Source: Riptortus pedestris (taxonomy: Eukaryota; Arthropoda; Insecta; Hemiptera; Alydidae). Taken from it: a stretch of DNA of 64,000 nt. Under the pieces are notes generated by a model that ran no database searches, had not been told where the DNA came from, and saw only the letters and a list, made by a program, of their open reading frames with translations. The translations under genes and the position numbers were made by a program. The number at the start of each line of letters is the position of its first letter. Position 1 is the stretch's first letter. The DNA is taken from positions 122,349,001-122,413,000 of the forward strand of contig CM032233.1 in the NCBI GenBank assembly GCA_019009955.1. Direction: 5' to 3'. This document shows positions 43,140 through 54,843 of this stretch, piece by piece.

Positions 43140-43560
43140 ATCATTATTTTCCCTTTCCCATAATGTTCTATATTTCAAATATTGAGATAACAAATACTAG
43201 AAGATGGCGTTATTTGTTGAGTTCGTCCATTCAAATGATAGAAATGTTAACAATAAGAAACAACTTTAAACAAACCTGTAAAAAGTTGGACTCTCAGATT
43301 GCTTTTCTTTCTTCAAATTTTTTTTCCATGTATTAAAAAATAAAAGAAGCTTTTGATAGAAAAAAAAATGATTCAATTGATTATTTGTTGCAATGTCATA
43401 ATTTAAATCATTAAGTGTTTTGTTATTTAAGTTAAAATAGATAGAAAAATGGAATACATGTTAGCGGGTTAGCATAATTAGCTCCGAGCGGGTGAGCTTC
43501 CGTACTTCCGCACCGACCTTAGCTTAGGTCATATCAACAAATAGCTTCCAGTTAATTTTT
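43140..43560 (-). repeat. Dispersed repeat family D, minus copy
   Basis: Its reverse complement, AGCTAATTATGCTAACCCGC, AACAAAACACTTAATGATTT, TTGTTTAAAGTTGTTTCTTA and AATATTTGAAATATAG, is shared in order with 62845-63215. No coding potential. Class unknown. Confidence 0.65.
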
Positions 43561-44271
43561 TTTTAGCCAATCTATCAAAAAATGTTTAATATAATTATTA
43601 AATACTATAATATGAAATATTTTTAAAAAAATTTCCAATAATTCACGTCCGCATGGAGAATGTTAATTTCAGACTGATAACCTGCAGATATTATAGGTGG
43701 TCGTTCCATTTTAGCTTCTGATAAATCATTACTCTCACTTTTGTTGCCAATTGTACAGGAGTAAAATTAATTTGAAATTCAAGATTGGTGTTTCCCTTTT
43801 TCTAGATAATATCATGGTCTTTATTTTTTTATTTTTTTTTTCCATATTTACTTTTAATTTTATTTTGTATGGTTAGTCGAAAATTGTCTTTAGGCATTCA
43901 TTGGTCAAGTCCTTAAGGGCCTGTAAACCTTTGTTGGTAATTAAAATAATTACATGGTCGGCATATGGCACCATTAGGCAAGGTGCAGACAATGGATGGC
44001 TTAATAGGTCGTTAATACAGACAACCCAAGCAGCGGGCACAATGGACAGCCCCTGTCCCGTTCCTAAAGATTGGACTTTGTGACAGACCTTCCTATTAAC
44101 TTCAAAAGAAATATTTCTTCCGTCATTGAAACATTTGATTGTATCAATAATATTTTTGGAGACACCTATAATCTTGTAGCTTTTTGATAATTATCGTAGG
44201 CCAAGCTGAATAGAACGCTGTAAAGACACACAGATATAAGAATGATGAATTGTTTGCTTGGTAAATCTGTT

Positions 44272-44340
44272 TTAGCAGATTTCCCTGAAGGAAAATCAGC
44301 TATTGAGGTCGTACTCATAACTCGATTTTTGACAAACTTC

Positions 44341-44394
<54 letters not shown>

Positions 44395-44760
44395 ATATAT
44401 ATTATAATGAAAGGTTAATTATAATTATTATTATTTAAATTTAATCTATGTACCGGCTACTTCTCAGGGTCTTATATTGCACGGCTAGCATTATCGTTTC
44501 CACCATCTCTGCTATAAGAGCTAATTTATCTATTTAATCAGAGATATAGCACAATTAGGCTAGATAATTAAAGAAACACTTACTCTCTCTTTGCATCTTG
44601 GGAGTCGACTGCCTGTTCCTCTCCTCCGAGATTGACCCTTGGACTCACAGGGCTCCTGTCCGTCCCTTGACAGGTGCTGCTACCTCGTTTAAAGCCTAGT
44701 ACTACTCACTCTGATCTCATAGATATAGAGACAGCGGGGTGGCTCTAAGGCTCGACCGTT

Positions 44761-44816
<56 letters not shown>

Positions 44817-45179
44817 GCTGTTAATATTCTAGAGGTCGCAATTTTTGTTTGACCGTTACCAAACTCAATATTTAATTATTTTATGTAAAATGAATGATCG
44901 AGTTTGTTAATGGCTCGAATCCTAGCAGTGGGAGTGGAGGTTTAGAGGGGGGAATTTTGAAAATTCTTAATATCTCCGTTTTTATGTGTCGGTCAAAACA
45001 TTCTACAGAAACAATCTTATTTCAAATATAATGTACTATAAATGTTGTTCCGTACCTTTTTTCACTACCTTGATTATTAACCGAGGTATTTGCATTGTTT
45101 AGTTTTCGGCCATCAGTAAACCACCCGTTCGTACTCATGTCATATTAACAATAAGCTACGCAGCCCCAGCGTGAACGAA
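44272..45179 (-). mobile_element. HEL subfamily 2 copy inserted in a LINE, itself carrying an insertion
   Basis: 3' terminus TTAGCAGATTTCCCTGAAGG at 44272, two TA tracts (44343-44390 and 44765-44812) separated by 44452-44764, internal blocks to GTAAACCACCCGTTCGTACTC, and the 5' end CTACGCAGCCCCAGCGTGAACG. Parts of the 5' sub-terminal region are deleted. Confidence 0.75.
44452..44764 (-). mobile_element. Possible solo LTR within the HEL microsatellite
   Basis: On the minus strand the segment starts TGTAACGGTCGAGCCTTAGA and ends GTAGCCGGTACA, i.e. TG...CA, about 313 bp, GC-richer than its surroundings and set between TA tracts. TG...CA ends with TGTAACGG are common in Ty3/Gypsy LTRs. No convincing target duplication is visible, partly because the target is a microsatellite. 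Confidence 0.35.
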
Positions 45180-45880
45180 ATTTCCATATGTAACTAGTTC
45201 TTGAACGGCTTGCATAAAGCTTTTCTGTGACCAAAACACATTTATTTTCGGAAACTAATGAATTTGAAGATAAACAATACATGAAGCTTTTTTTGGAAAA
45301 TATCCAAATATCTTTCCCATGACTGGTGCAATACTTGCTGGACGAAAATTATCAAGGGCATTTGAGAACTTGAAGATTTTGAAATCAATATTAATTTTAA
45401 TTGTTGGGTAAAGCGGCTCTTCAAAGCACGAGTGATAGAGGCGTAACGGGAACTTATTATAACTTTTCTTCGTAGCTTCTTTGAATATGTATTTGTTTAA
45501 TCCAACAATGTTTGTTATGAATCATTGAATTAAATTCTAATTGGGCTATACTTGGGTCATTTGCTTCAAGCTATTTTTCATTAATTTGAGTTGTAACAAG
45601 TTCATGAAATTGTTCATATGTGATTGGTTGGATCATGCTGGAATTGATATTTTCCGATGTGCTCTCCACCCTGTTTGAGATTGGTGACTTCTTTCATCAC
45701 AGACCATACTATTTGTGCTGGCTTTAATTTTTCCTAGGTGGTTATGTAAATCCATCCTCGTGAATTCTTTCTCCCAATAAAACTGATGGACTGGCTCATT
45801 TTAATAATATTGTGCCTAACTACCAGTTCAAGTCTGGACCATTTTTTATGGGCTGCATTAGGTCAGGACAGGACAACATA

Positions 45881-46001
45881 TTAGCAGATTTCCCTTAAGG
45901 GAAATCAGCTATTGAGGTCGTACTCATGACGCAATTTTTGAAAAATTTCTTCAGATGTCCATCAATCCTACCCAGATGACGAAAATGATGACCGTTCAAA
46001 A

Positions 46002-46065
<64 letters not shown>

Positions 46066-46476
46066 CTGTTAACAATCTGGCGGTCGCAAATTTTGCTTAA
46101 TCGTCACCAAAATCGGTATTTAATTGTTTTATGTAAAAAGGAAGATCAAGTTCGTTAACGGCTGAAATCGGACCAGTAGGAGGGGGGGGGGTTTAGAGGG
46201 GGGATTTTTGAAAATTCGAAATATCTCCATTAATATACGTCGGATCGAAAATTTATATAGAACAAATCTTATTGCAAATTAAATTTACTATAAATATTGT
46301 TATATACATTTATTCTCTATCTTGAATATTAACCGAGATATTTGCTTTTTTATTAAGTGTAACGGACGAACTATGGTTCCCGCTTCCGTAACTGATCGGC
46401 ACTCGTATGGAGATTTCTCTATTGTATAACTTTACGTGGGAAATCTGCTTAGTTTACGCAGCCCCTGCGTGATGGA
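45881..46476 (-). mobile_element. HEL copy, complete (596 bp), minus strand
   Basis: TTAGCAGATTTCCCTTAAGG at 45881, (TA)n 46004-46060, all internal blocks, GGGAAATCTGCTTAGTTTACG and AGCCCCTGCGTGATGGA at 46476. One of the best microsatellite-bearing copies. Confidence 0.9.
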
Positions 46477-46679
46477 CTTTTTTTTATTACAATATAAACA
46501 TTTTATGATATACCTAATAAAATAAAAAACAAAACAATAAAACTAATTTTGCTAATAATAAATTTTCTATGGAGAGTTGCTTTTTAGGCTACTATTTTGG
46601 GGCCATAGCCTTAAATCCCCTGTAGAAAACGATCAACATGAACTTACCCGTTTTTTAATTTACATAAACATTTTTTTTT

Positions 46680-46983
46680 TTCGGTTGGCATTATAGACCT
46701 ATATGATCTTGCCCAAGCTAGTTCGAAGGATTAGCGATTAGAGTTTTATGTAGTCTGTGATAAACTCGACGTACAACCCCCGTTAACCAAGGAGGATTTG
46801 GAATAAGTTGTGTCCAGTAGACTGACCGGCCTCGTTGGTCGCCCGGAGGGTGGGGAGTGGTCACATTGCCCATTCCCTGTTTGCTAGTCGACGGGATCTA
46901 GGAGAGTCAATATCCTTCGCCATTCCGACGGGTTGCCATTTATTCTACCACCGTGACACCAGCACGCTCTGGTAGAAAACAGG
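46680..46983 (-). mobile_element. SINE family B, body only
   Basis: TTCGGTTGGCATTATAGACC, GTTAACCAAGGAGGATTTGG and AATAAGTTGTGTCCAGTAGAC match the copies at 12376-12560 and 56253-56530 in reverse. It ends where a piggyBac element begins. Confidence 0.6.
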
Positions 46984-46988
46984 TTTAA

Positions 46989-47781
46989 CCCTCGGTCGGG
47001 CGCGTCAAGAATATTACGTTTTCGGGCGCGTATATCTCAGAGATCATCCTCAACCTTTTTTACAGAAATACAGTTTTTTTAAATATATTTTGCACTAAAA
47101 TGTTCAGTGTGTGATTAGAAACCATAACAGAAAATATAACTTTATTCAAAAATAAGTAGCACGAAATCACTTTTAGATAAGACTTAATAAAAATCATCTA
47201 AATTTTAATGTACAAATCCTTTTTAAAATAGCTGTTTAATTATTATTTCTTTTGCAGAGCTGTATTACAATTAGGACAAAGCATGGAACTATGTTGTAAA
47301 CAAGTTTTGGTTTTGCAATTCTCACAAGAGTATTTAGTAAACCTGCATTTCTTTTTAGTTTCGCATGTTTCACATCACTCTTCAAATTTCGTCCTTAGTT
47401 CGGTTGGTAAACGTCTGCTGTTGTCACTGCGTCGTACAATATTTTCTTGTAGAAGTTTTTTGATAGCTCATGTATGAGCAAAATAATAGAAAAATAGGTT
47501 TACATGATTCCATTTAATAAAGAGAAACTTAATTGATGTATATATTTATGAAACACCGATTTCAAAAAAACTTCCGAGATCGGGCGCGTGGTATCTAGGA
47601 GATTAAACTGAATGACAGGTGAAACACACGACTCCATCGAACAAAATGACACAACATACCTTTAGGGGGAGACCTATAAAGAACATAACTCGAAGCACTA
47701 CACCACAACTCTCTGCTAGGAGGAGTGGCAAATATTTCTCTAGAAACTGTGTATCTGAGAGATCACGCGCCCGACGGAGGG
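46989..47781 (-). mobile_element. piggyBac element remnant (793 bp), same family as 30051-31110
   Basis: TTAA at 46985-46988 and 47782-47785. Ends CCCTCGGTCGGGCGCGTCAA and, from the right, CCCTCCGTCGGGCGCGTGAT. On the minus strand about 47480-47250 encodes parts of the transposase C-terminus, matching the other copy (AGTGACAACAGCAGACGTTT, GACAAAGCATGGAACTATGTT in plus orientation). Shorter than the first copy by internal deletion. Confidence 0.85.
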
Positions 47782-47785
47782 TTAA

Positions 47786-48644
47786 TAACTCCGCGCTCAC
47801 CCATTCAAGTAATGACCATGATCAATGTTGCTGGACTCAGGTGATTAAAGTCGGACGACCTACCACCTATTCATGGGCACCACCCGTAGATACAATTCAT
47901 ATTCATGCAGTGAAGTAAATCCTGTTTCAGACAAAAATGCCTTTCAGGCGAAAAAAAACTTTTAACGTTTGGCTGAAGCGAGCTCATGTAAGAAAAAAAA
48001 TGCTGTTAACTTAACTCTTTTAAATTAAGCAAAAATATTTATTTCATGACTAATTTGTAAAAGGCAAAGGGACAACCAATTAGACCAGAGGCAAATTAAA
48101 ATAATTAAGTTTTAAAAGATGAATTAATGTAAGCACAAAACAAAAATTTATTTCTCGCTCCATGGCTCAGACTTGGGGAGACTTGTAGAAATTTTCTAAA
48201 AACCATGTCATAATAACAACCCTAATAGCTCAAATTTATCTTCGTCTAACTTAAGTTGTTTTTGTTTGAAACATAGGTTCTATATAATAAATACGAGAGA
48301 ATATGTTGGATGGTAGATTCAATCCTTTCTATCGGTCTATTCCCAGCTAGGAAGCTAATTCTTTATGGTGATTCGATTGGGTGGGGAATAGGAAGAGGTT
48401 GGGCTAGGACTAGCCACTCTCCCAACTCCCACTCTCCTCTTTCTCTTTCATCTAAATCTACTTATCGCATTGATCCATTCAAAAACTATCCTCTTACTTT
48501 ATTTTCTTTTTTAAAGTTGCATCCTTCAATATTGGGTTACTGAAAATTTGTTATGCATTCTACTCCTAAGTTATGCCTGCCATCTAGTTAGAATGACAAA
48601 TCTACCAATGCGAAAAGGGTCTTTCCCTGAGGATTTTTTCCTAA
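47786..48644. other. Unassigned sequence before the 85-bp array
   Basis: No repeat shared with the window was seen. A 77-codon plus frame at 48310-48543 (VDSILSIGLFPARKLILYGD...) has no recognisable domain and is not supported as a gene. Confidence 0.4.
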
Positions 48645-51040
48645 GTTGTCTAGTCCTTTTCTTGCCTGAGGAGGATAATGCTAATCCATTCCAAGGCTGT
48701 TCTCCCCACTCCTAAGCTGCCTAGTCCTATCCTTTCCTCTGTAAGAGAGGCTGAGGGGGAGAATGCTAATCCACTCCAAGGCTGGTCTCCCCACTCCTAA
48801 GCTGCCTAGTCCTATCCTTTCCTCTGTAAGAAATGCTGCGTAGGATAATGCTAATCCACTCCAACGCTGTTCTCCCCACTCCTAAGCTGCCTAGTCCTAT
48901 CCTTGCCTCTGTAAGAGAGGCTGAGGAGGAGAATGCTAATCCACTCCAAGGCTGGTCTCCCCACTCCTAAGCTGCCTAGTCCTCTTCTTGCCTCTGTAAG
49001 AGAGGCTGAGGAGGAGAATGCTAATCCACTCCAAGGCTGGTCTCCCCACTCCTAAGCTGCCTAGTCCTATCCTTGCCTCTGTAAGAGAGGCTGAGGAGGA
49101 GAATGCTAATCCACTCCAAGGCTGTTCTCCCCACTCCTAAGCTGCCTAGTCCTATCCTTGCCTCTGTAAGAGAGGCTGAGGAGGAGAATGCTAATCCACT
49201 CCAAGGCTGGTCTCCCCACTCCTAAGCTGCCTAGTCCTATCCTTGCCTCTGTAAGAGAGGCTGAGGAGGATAATGCTAATCCACTCCAAGGCTGTTCTCC
49301 CCACTCCTAAGCTGCCTAGTCCTATACTTGCCTCTGTAAGAGAGCCTGAGGAGGAGAATGCTAATCCACTCCAAGGCTGGTCTCCCCATTCCTAAGCTGC
49401 CTAGTCCTATCCTTTCCTCTGTAAGAGAGGCTGCGGAGGAGAATGCAAATCCACTCCAAGGCTGGTCTCCCCACTCCTAAGCTGCCTAGTCCTATCCTTG
49501 CCTCTGTAAGAGAGGCTGAGGAGGAGAATGCTAATCCACTCCAAGGCTGGTCTCCCCACTCCTAAGCTGCCTAGTCCTATCCTTGCCTCTGTAAGAGAGG
49601 CTGAGGAGGAGAATGCTAATCCACTCCAAGGCTGTTCTCCCCACTCCTAAGCTGCCTAGTCCTATACTTGCCTCTGTAAGAGAGACTGAGGAGGAGAATG
49701 CTAATCCACTCCAAGGCTGTTCTCCCCACTCCTAAGCTGCCTAGTCCTATACTTGCCTCTGTAAGAGAGACTGAGGAGGAGAATGCTAATCCACTCCAAG
49801 GCTGGTCTCCCCATTCCTAAGCTGCCTAGTCCTATCCTTTCCTCTGTAAGAGAGGCTGCGGAGGAGAATGCAAATCCACTCCAAGGCTGGTCTCCCCACT
49901 CCTAAGCTGCCTAGTCCTATCCCTGCCTCTGTAAGAGAGGCTGAGGAGGAGAATGCTAATCCACTCCAAGGCTGGTCTCCCCACTCCTAAGCTGCCTAGT
50001 CCTATCCTTTCCTCTGTAAGAGAGGCTGAGGGGGAGAATGCTAATCCATTCCAAGGCTGGTCTCCCCACTCCTAAGCTGCCTAGTCCTATCCTTTCCTCT
50101 GTAAGAGAGGCTGAGGTGGAGAATGCAAATCCACTCCAAGGCTGGTCTCTCCACTCCTAAGCTGCCTAGTCCTATACTTGCCTCTGTAAGAGAGGCTGAG
50201 GAGCAGAATGCTAATCCACTCCAAGGCTGTTCTCCCCACTTCTGAGCTGCCTAGTCCTCTTCTTGCCTCTCTAAGATAGGCGGAGGAGGAGAATGCTAAT
50301 CCACTCCAAGGCTGTTCTCCCCACTTCTGAGCTGCCTAGTCCTCTTCTTGCCTCTGTAAGAGAGGCTGAGGAGGAGAATGCTAATCCACTCCAAGGCTGG
50401 TCCCCCCACTCCTAAGCTGCCTAGTCCTACCCTTGCCTCTGTAAGAGAGGCTGAGGAGGAGAATGCTAATCCACTCCAAGGCTGTTCTCCCTTTCCTAAG
50501 CTGCCTAGTCCCCTATCCTTTCCTCTGTAAGAGAGGCTGAGGAGGAGAATGCTAATCCACTCCAAGGCTGTTCTCCCCACTCCTAAGCTGCCTAGTCCTA
50601 TCCTTGCCTCTGTAAGAGAGGCTGAGGAGGAGAATGCTAATCCACTCCAAGGCTGTTCTCCCCACTCCTAAGCTGCCTAGTCCTATCCTTGCCTCTGTAA
50701 GAGAGGCTGAGGGGGAGAATGCTAATCCACTCCAAGGCTGTTCTCCCCACTCCTAAGCTGCCTAGTCCTATCCTTTCCTCTGTAAGAGAGGCTGAGGAGG
50801 AGAATGCTAATCCACTCCAACGCTGGTCTCCCCACTCCTAAGCTGCCTAGTCCTATCCTTTCCTCTGTAAGAGAGGCTGAGGAGGAGAATGCTAATCCAC
50901 TCCAACGCTGGTCTCCCCACTCCTAAGCTGCCTAGTCCTATCCTTGCCCCTGTAAGAGAGGCTGAGGAGGAGAATGCTATATAATCCACTCCAAGGCTGG
51001 TCTCCCCACTCCTAAGCTGCTTAGTCCTCTTCTTTCCTCG
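48645..51040. repeat. Tandem array, about 28 units of 85 bp, with a 425-bp higher-order period
   Basis: The unit contains AAGCTGCCTAGTCCTATCCT, CTCTGTAAGAGAGGCTGAGG and ATGCTAATCCACTCCAAGGC. GCTGCCTAGT recurs at 48801, 48886, 48971 and so on, every 85 bp. Rare variants travel together (CCCCATTCCTAAG followed one unit later by GCTGCGG...AATGCAAATCC) at 49385 and 49810, exactly five units apart. GC content is well above the background. Because 85 is not a multiple of 3, frames rotate between units, and the minus-strand frames rich in SILLLSLSYRGK are by-products. Confidence 0.95.
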
Positions 51041-51660
51041 AGAGTGGGAGCGACACTTTACTTGGTTGAACTTCTGCTAGATAGGAGTCTCTTCACATAT
51101 CTCACATATACTTCTCTATCTTGCCCTGTTGGGCGTTGAGCTGATACCCGCCACCTTCTGTTCCCATTCACCTCTATAGCTTCTAACAACTGTAACTGTC
51201 TCCGAGTAAGAAACAGTTATACAAAGTCCAAAACATTGTTAGCTGAGGGACTCCAAGTCTTCTAGTCTAGGTACAATAACTACTACTTATTCTATTTGGG
51301 ATGCTACAAAGTGGCCCGCCCTTGAGCTAATCACATCAGCTCTTGGAGCGTGTAGAACCCACTACCTTACAAAATTCACTCGTACCCTTAAACACACTTT
51401 CATGTAGTTCATTCGCAACTGACTCACAAACCAAAGTCAAAATAAAGTCCTGTAGGTGATTTATTGAGGGCACATATTCCTTATTATGAGAAAGATGGAT
51501 AATTTGAATAAAACAAGTCCTTTTTTCCTTATGTTGTTCAATACATATGTCATTACATAGGCCGATGTATCCTGAAATATCAAATACGGTTTTCAACGAT
51601 CCCTTATCTATGCCATACAATTATGAATGGAAATTTGTTGTGTGTGGCGTCATCCTTTAT
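51041..51660. other. Unassigned sequence after the 85-bp array
   Basis: No repeat shared elsewhere and no recognised domain. A 94-codon minus frame (51336-51620, with TCFIQIIHLSHNKEYVPS) is unassigned. Confidence 0.4.
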
Positions 51661-51664
51661 GGTC

Positions 51665-52085
51665 TGAAATCCAAAAATGTTATTTGACTAGTACGATATT
51701 CAATATTTAACCGTTTCATGTAACACTAAAGATCTTAATCCTTACTGACTGATATGGGTCCATGAAGTAGTGGTAGAATAGAATATACGAAATATCTCCG
51801 CTGTTGTAGTTCTGATCGAAAATGTTACGGAATCAAAAGTGTTGCAAATATTTTCTATAATTTAATTATTATAAGATTTGTCTTTTTTTAATGTCCTACA
51901 CTTCTAATTTTCGCATTGGTGAGTAAGTAATTACATTTCATTTCTAGGAATAATTTCAATTCCTTTTTATACAGGTTTCTTACTATGGGAGAAATAGAGA
52001 ACTGACCGTGTAATGAGTCAGCCTTCGTGTCAGCCCGGCAAGTGCAAAATCTGCTTAGTTAACTCAGGCCTTCTGTAACGGGCTT
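51665..52085 (-). mobile_element. HEL fragment, 5' half, minus strand, degenerate
   Basis: GATATTCAATATTTAACCGT, GAAATATCTCCGCTGTTG, GCAAAATCTGCTTAGTTAAC and CTTCTGTAACGGGC. No microsatellite. Confidence 0.6.
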
Positions 52086-52089
52086 TTAA

Positions 52090-52873
52090 AGTTTCCCATT
52101 AACGAAAATCAGCTATTGAGATTAAACCCATGACGAAAAATTTCTTCTAATGCCCATCGTTCCTGCCCAGTAAATGACGAAATCGAGGTCCGTTCAAAAC
52201 TATATATATATGTCTACTATCGCTCTAGCGGTCACTATTTCTGTTTGATTTTTGCCAAACTCAATATTTAATCGTTTTCTGCAAAACTAAAGAGCAAAAG
52301 TTCATTAAGGGCTGATTAGAGGGGGAATTTTTGAATTCAAAATCAAGTCAATAAAACTAATATGTTATATTCTGATATATTTCCGTAATTGTTTTCCTTA
52401 CCGGGGAAGTATATTTCTATCTATCAATTCAGCTCTAAGCGGTTGGCAGACCTGTTTGTTTACAATTCAGACGCTTTCCGTTGGGTGGTTAATAAAATTG
52501 ACTGAAAGGTTTCTCATTACCGGTTGTATTTATTCACTTAACATTCACGGTGGCGTTATGTATTATTAGTATGTAGATTAATGTATTGTAAAACTTCATG
52601 AGGGAGTTAGGGGGGGGGGGAGTTTTTAAAATTCAAAGTACCTCCGTCCAAATATGTTATAGAGTCAATCTTTTCAAACTATCGACCCTCTACAACTGTC
52701 CTTCTATGTCTTTTTTGGAAGCTTACATTTTTTTAAGCTAATTAAGTTAATTTTGAGCACTTAGCTGTTTTCAGCTGTTAGTAAACCCACAATTCTACTC
52801 ATAGAATTTTTTTAGGTAGATATAAAAATCTTGTGGGAAATCTGCTTAGTTTACGCAGCACCTGCGTGATGGA
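52090..52873 (-). mobile_element. HEL copy, degenerate, minus strand, adjacent to the previous
   Basis: AGCTATTGAGATTAAACCCA, CGTTCAAAACTATATATATA, GTTTTCCTTACCGGGG, TCAGACGCTTTCCG, GGGAAATCTGCTTAGTTTACG and GCACCTGCGTGATGGA. It contains deletions and a G run at 52610-52620. Confidence 0.6.
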
Positions 52874-52930
52874 CGTTTTTCATTTAAGGCCTTCAGAAAT
52901 TCTCACTCAAGCTCTTCCTAAGTAAAAAGG

Positions 52931-53343
52931 TCCGTCACGGAGGGGCTGTGTTCCCCACGATCCCACGTGCGTCACCTATTTTGTATTTATCTCAAAATAA
53001 CAACAATATTTGGTATTTAGGCTTCCAATAAAATTTGCAAAAATAAAGTTCTTCAGGATATAACAGCTTAATGTTAAAATTACATGAGCAGGGGGTTGGT
53101 ATACTGAAGGCCGAAAACTAAAAATGCAAATATCTAGGTTAATAATCAAGATTGTGAAGAACCGCATATAAAAACATTAATAGAATATTAATATGCAATA
53201 CGTTGTGTTCTATACACGTTTTCGTTCCGACGTTCAATAACGGAAATATTTCGAATTTTCAAAATTCCCCCTCTATAGTCTCTCCCCCGGTCCAATTTTA
53301 GCCGTAGTAGCAGACAAGTATATATATATGTATATATATATAT
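52931..53343 (+). mobile_element. HEL subfamily 2 fragment, 5' part
   Basis: TCCGTCACGGAGGGGCTGTG, TATTTATCTCAAAATAACAAC, GCATATAACAGCTTAATG-like block (ATAACAGCTTAATGTT), GGCCGAAAACTAAAAATGC and CCTCTATAGTCTCTCCCCC. It ends at a short TA tract that leads into family B. Confidence 0.65.
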
Positions 53344-54634
53344 ACTAGCTCAGATACCCGGCTTCGCCCGGGAATTGATTTGAGGCGGAATGGTGATGGT
53401 ATTTTTTTGGCAAGGCTTTACTTTGCACAATATTTTGACATTTACCCGTCCCAGTGTTTAGGGTTAATACCCGTTGTTGGCATTTGTTAATAATAAAATT
53501 AATTTTTTATGTAAGTCTTCACTGTCCTCCTAATTGACATATTTCCCGTCTCCTGTGCATTATGCATAGATTTCAGCTATTAAGGACAAAATATTAACAT
53601 TGATTTGAATTAATTTTTCCAGCTGAGGTACCTGATAGTTCAAATAGGAATGAATTGTTGAGCATATCAATATTTCTACGCAAATTACTTGCTCCACACA
53701 TTGTTCCTGGAGAAATGTATAAAAAAAAAAAAGTTAATCTAAATAACAAAGTAAACAACTTTTGTTATGTGCACGTTTGTCGAAAAACAAATAGACAATG
53801 AAATATCGCGAATTTTTAATTCAGGCCTCCCTTATAACCCCCACTCCCGTTCTAACCTAAACATTTTAATGTAGCTTATAATCATGGAAGAATTAATGCT
53901 AATTGACATACCGAGTTTTGTTAAGTTCGGTTCAATCGTTAGCACCCAATAAAATAGTTCGACTCCCGCCTTACTTTACAGTGCATATCTCGTTTATCCA
54001 TTGTTAAAAGACAAAATTGAATATAACAAAAGTTACTCTAAATAACAAAATAAACAACTTTTGTTATGTTCATATTTGCCGAAAACTGAATAGAAAACGA
54101 AATACTGCTATTTTAAATTCAGGCCTCCCTTACAACCCCCACTCCTGCCCATCCCTAGAAATGTTGGTATGGCTTATTATAATGAAAGCGTTAGTGCTAA
54201 TACACATACCTACATTTTATTTATTTCGTTTGTGTCTTTTGTACCAAATAAAATTGTTCACTTCCGCTATAGGTTTTAGCGTATATCTCGTTTATAATTC
54301 AGTATACGAAAGAAGTGTATATAGCATATAAATAACAAAATAAACAACTTTTGTTATGTACATATTTGCCGAAAAACCAATAGGAAACGAAATATCTCTA
54401 TTTTTAATTTCAGGCTCCCCTTATAACCCCCACTCCTGTTCGTCTCAGAGAATATAAATATAGCCTAAAGTCTGAGTTGGGTTAGTAGTAATATACTCTA
54501 AGTTTCATAAAATTCGGTTCAGCCGTTTATGCGTGAAAAGGTAACAAACAAACAAATAAACACACATGTGACATGTGAAACGAAAAGTTATCGTAAAAAT
54601 TCGCGAAAAAAATTGAAGTACAGACAGAGGTTAC

Positions 54635-54640
<6 letters not shown>
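53344..54640 (+). repeat. Dispersed repeat family B, longest copy, with ~300-bp internal tandem units
   Basis: Starts CTAGCTCAGATACCCGGCTTC. The block AACAAA[A/G]TAAACAACTTTTG, CGAAAAAC, AACGAAAT, TTCAGGC and ACCCCCACTCC is repeated three times, beginning near 53745, 54045 and 54335, so the internal unit is about 300 bp. It ends AATTCGGTTCAGCCGTTTATG, GGTAACAAACAAAC, ACAGACAGAGGTTACAATT and (TA)n(CA)n. No coding sequence. Confidence 0.7.

Positions 54641-54717
<77 letters not shown>
54640..54717. repeat. (TA)n(CA)n compound microsatellite
   Basis: TA to 54685, then CA to 54717, bridging the family B tail and a HEL 3' module. Confidence 0.95.
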
Positions 54718-54721
<4 letters not shown>

Positions 54722-54724
54722 TAC

Positions 54725-54843
54725 AATTTTGAACGGACCTTATTTTCATCATATCTTAGATATGGGTCAATAGATAATTTTAGTGAATTATTCAAAAATC
54801 GCATTGTGTGTACAACCTCAATAGCCTTAAAGAAAATCTGCTA
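54725..54843 (+). mobile_element. HEL 3' fragment
   Basis: TTTTGAACGGACCTTATTTTC, ACAACCTCAATAGC, and a deleted hairpin ending AAATCTGCTAA. Confidence 0.65.

Larger units (their letters stand above)
43640..45650 (-). pseudogene. LINE reverse transcriptase gene, interrupted by a HEL copy
   Basis: On the minus strand: about 45640-45560 PITYEQFHELVTTQINEK, about 45440-45280 KIFKFSNALDNFRPASIA then PVMGKIF (RT motif [N]xRPxSxxPVxxKIxE), about 45235-45180 MQAVQELVTYGK. Then the HEL insertion (45179-44272). About 44215-43880 resumes with AFYSAWPTIIIKKLQ, FNDGRNISFEVNRKV, GTGQGLSIVPAAWVVCINDL and VPYADHVIILI, where the catalytic YADD reads YADH. Degraded sequence continues to about 43640. It is a dead I/R1/Jockey-type non-LTR element, different in sequence from the LINE at 40225-42260. 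Confidence 0.75.

Noticed and set aside
44452..44764. A complete LTR retrotransposon
   Set aside because: Only one LTR-like segment is present, with no gag or pol, primer-binding site or second LTR.
45242..45424. 60-codon minus frame starting MKSRFTQQLKLILIS
   Set aside because: It is the wrong frame across a LINE fragment. The neighbouring frame gives the reverse transcriptase motif NFRPASIAPVMGKIF.
50296..50989. Minus-strand frames with LLLSLSYRGK repeats
   Set aside because: They arise from the 85-bp satellite. The period is not a multiple of three, so frames rotate and no single repeated protein is preserved.
48645..51040. CRISPR-like look of a regular array
   Set aside because: The units are contiguous and almost identical over their whole 85 bp with no unique spacers. 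The genome is eukaryotic.
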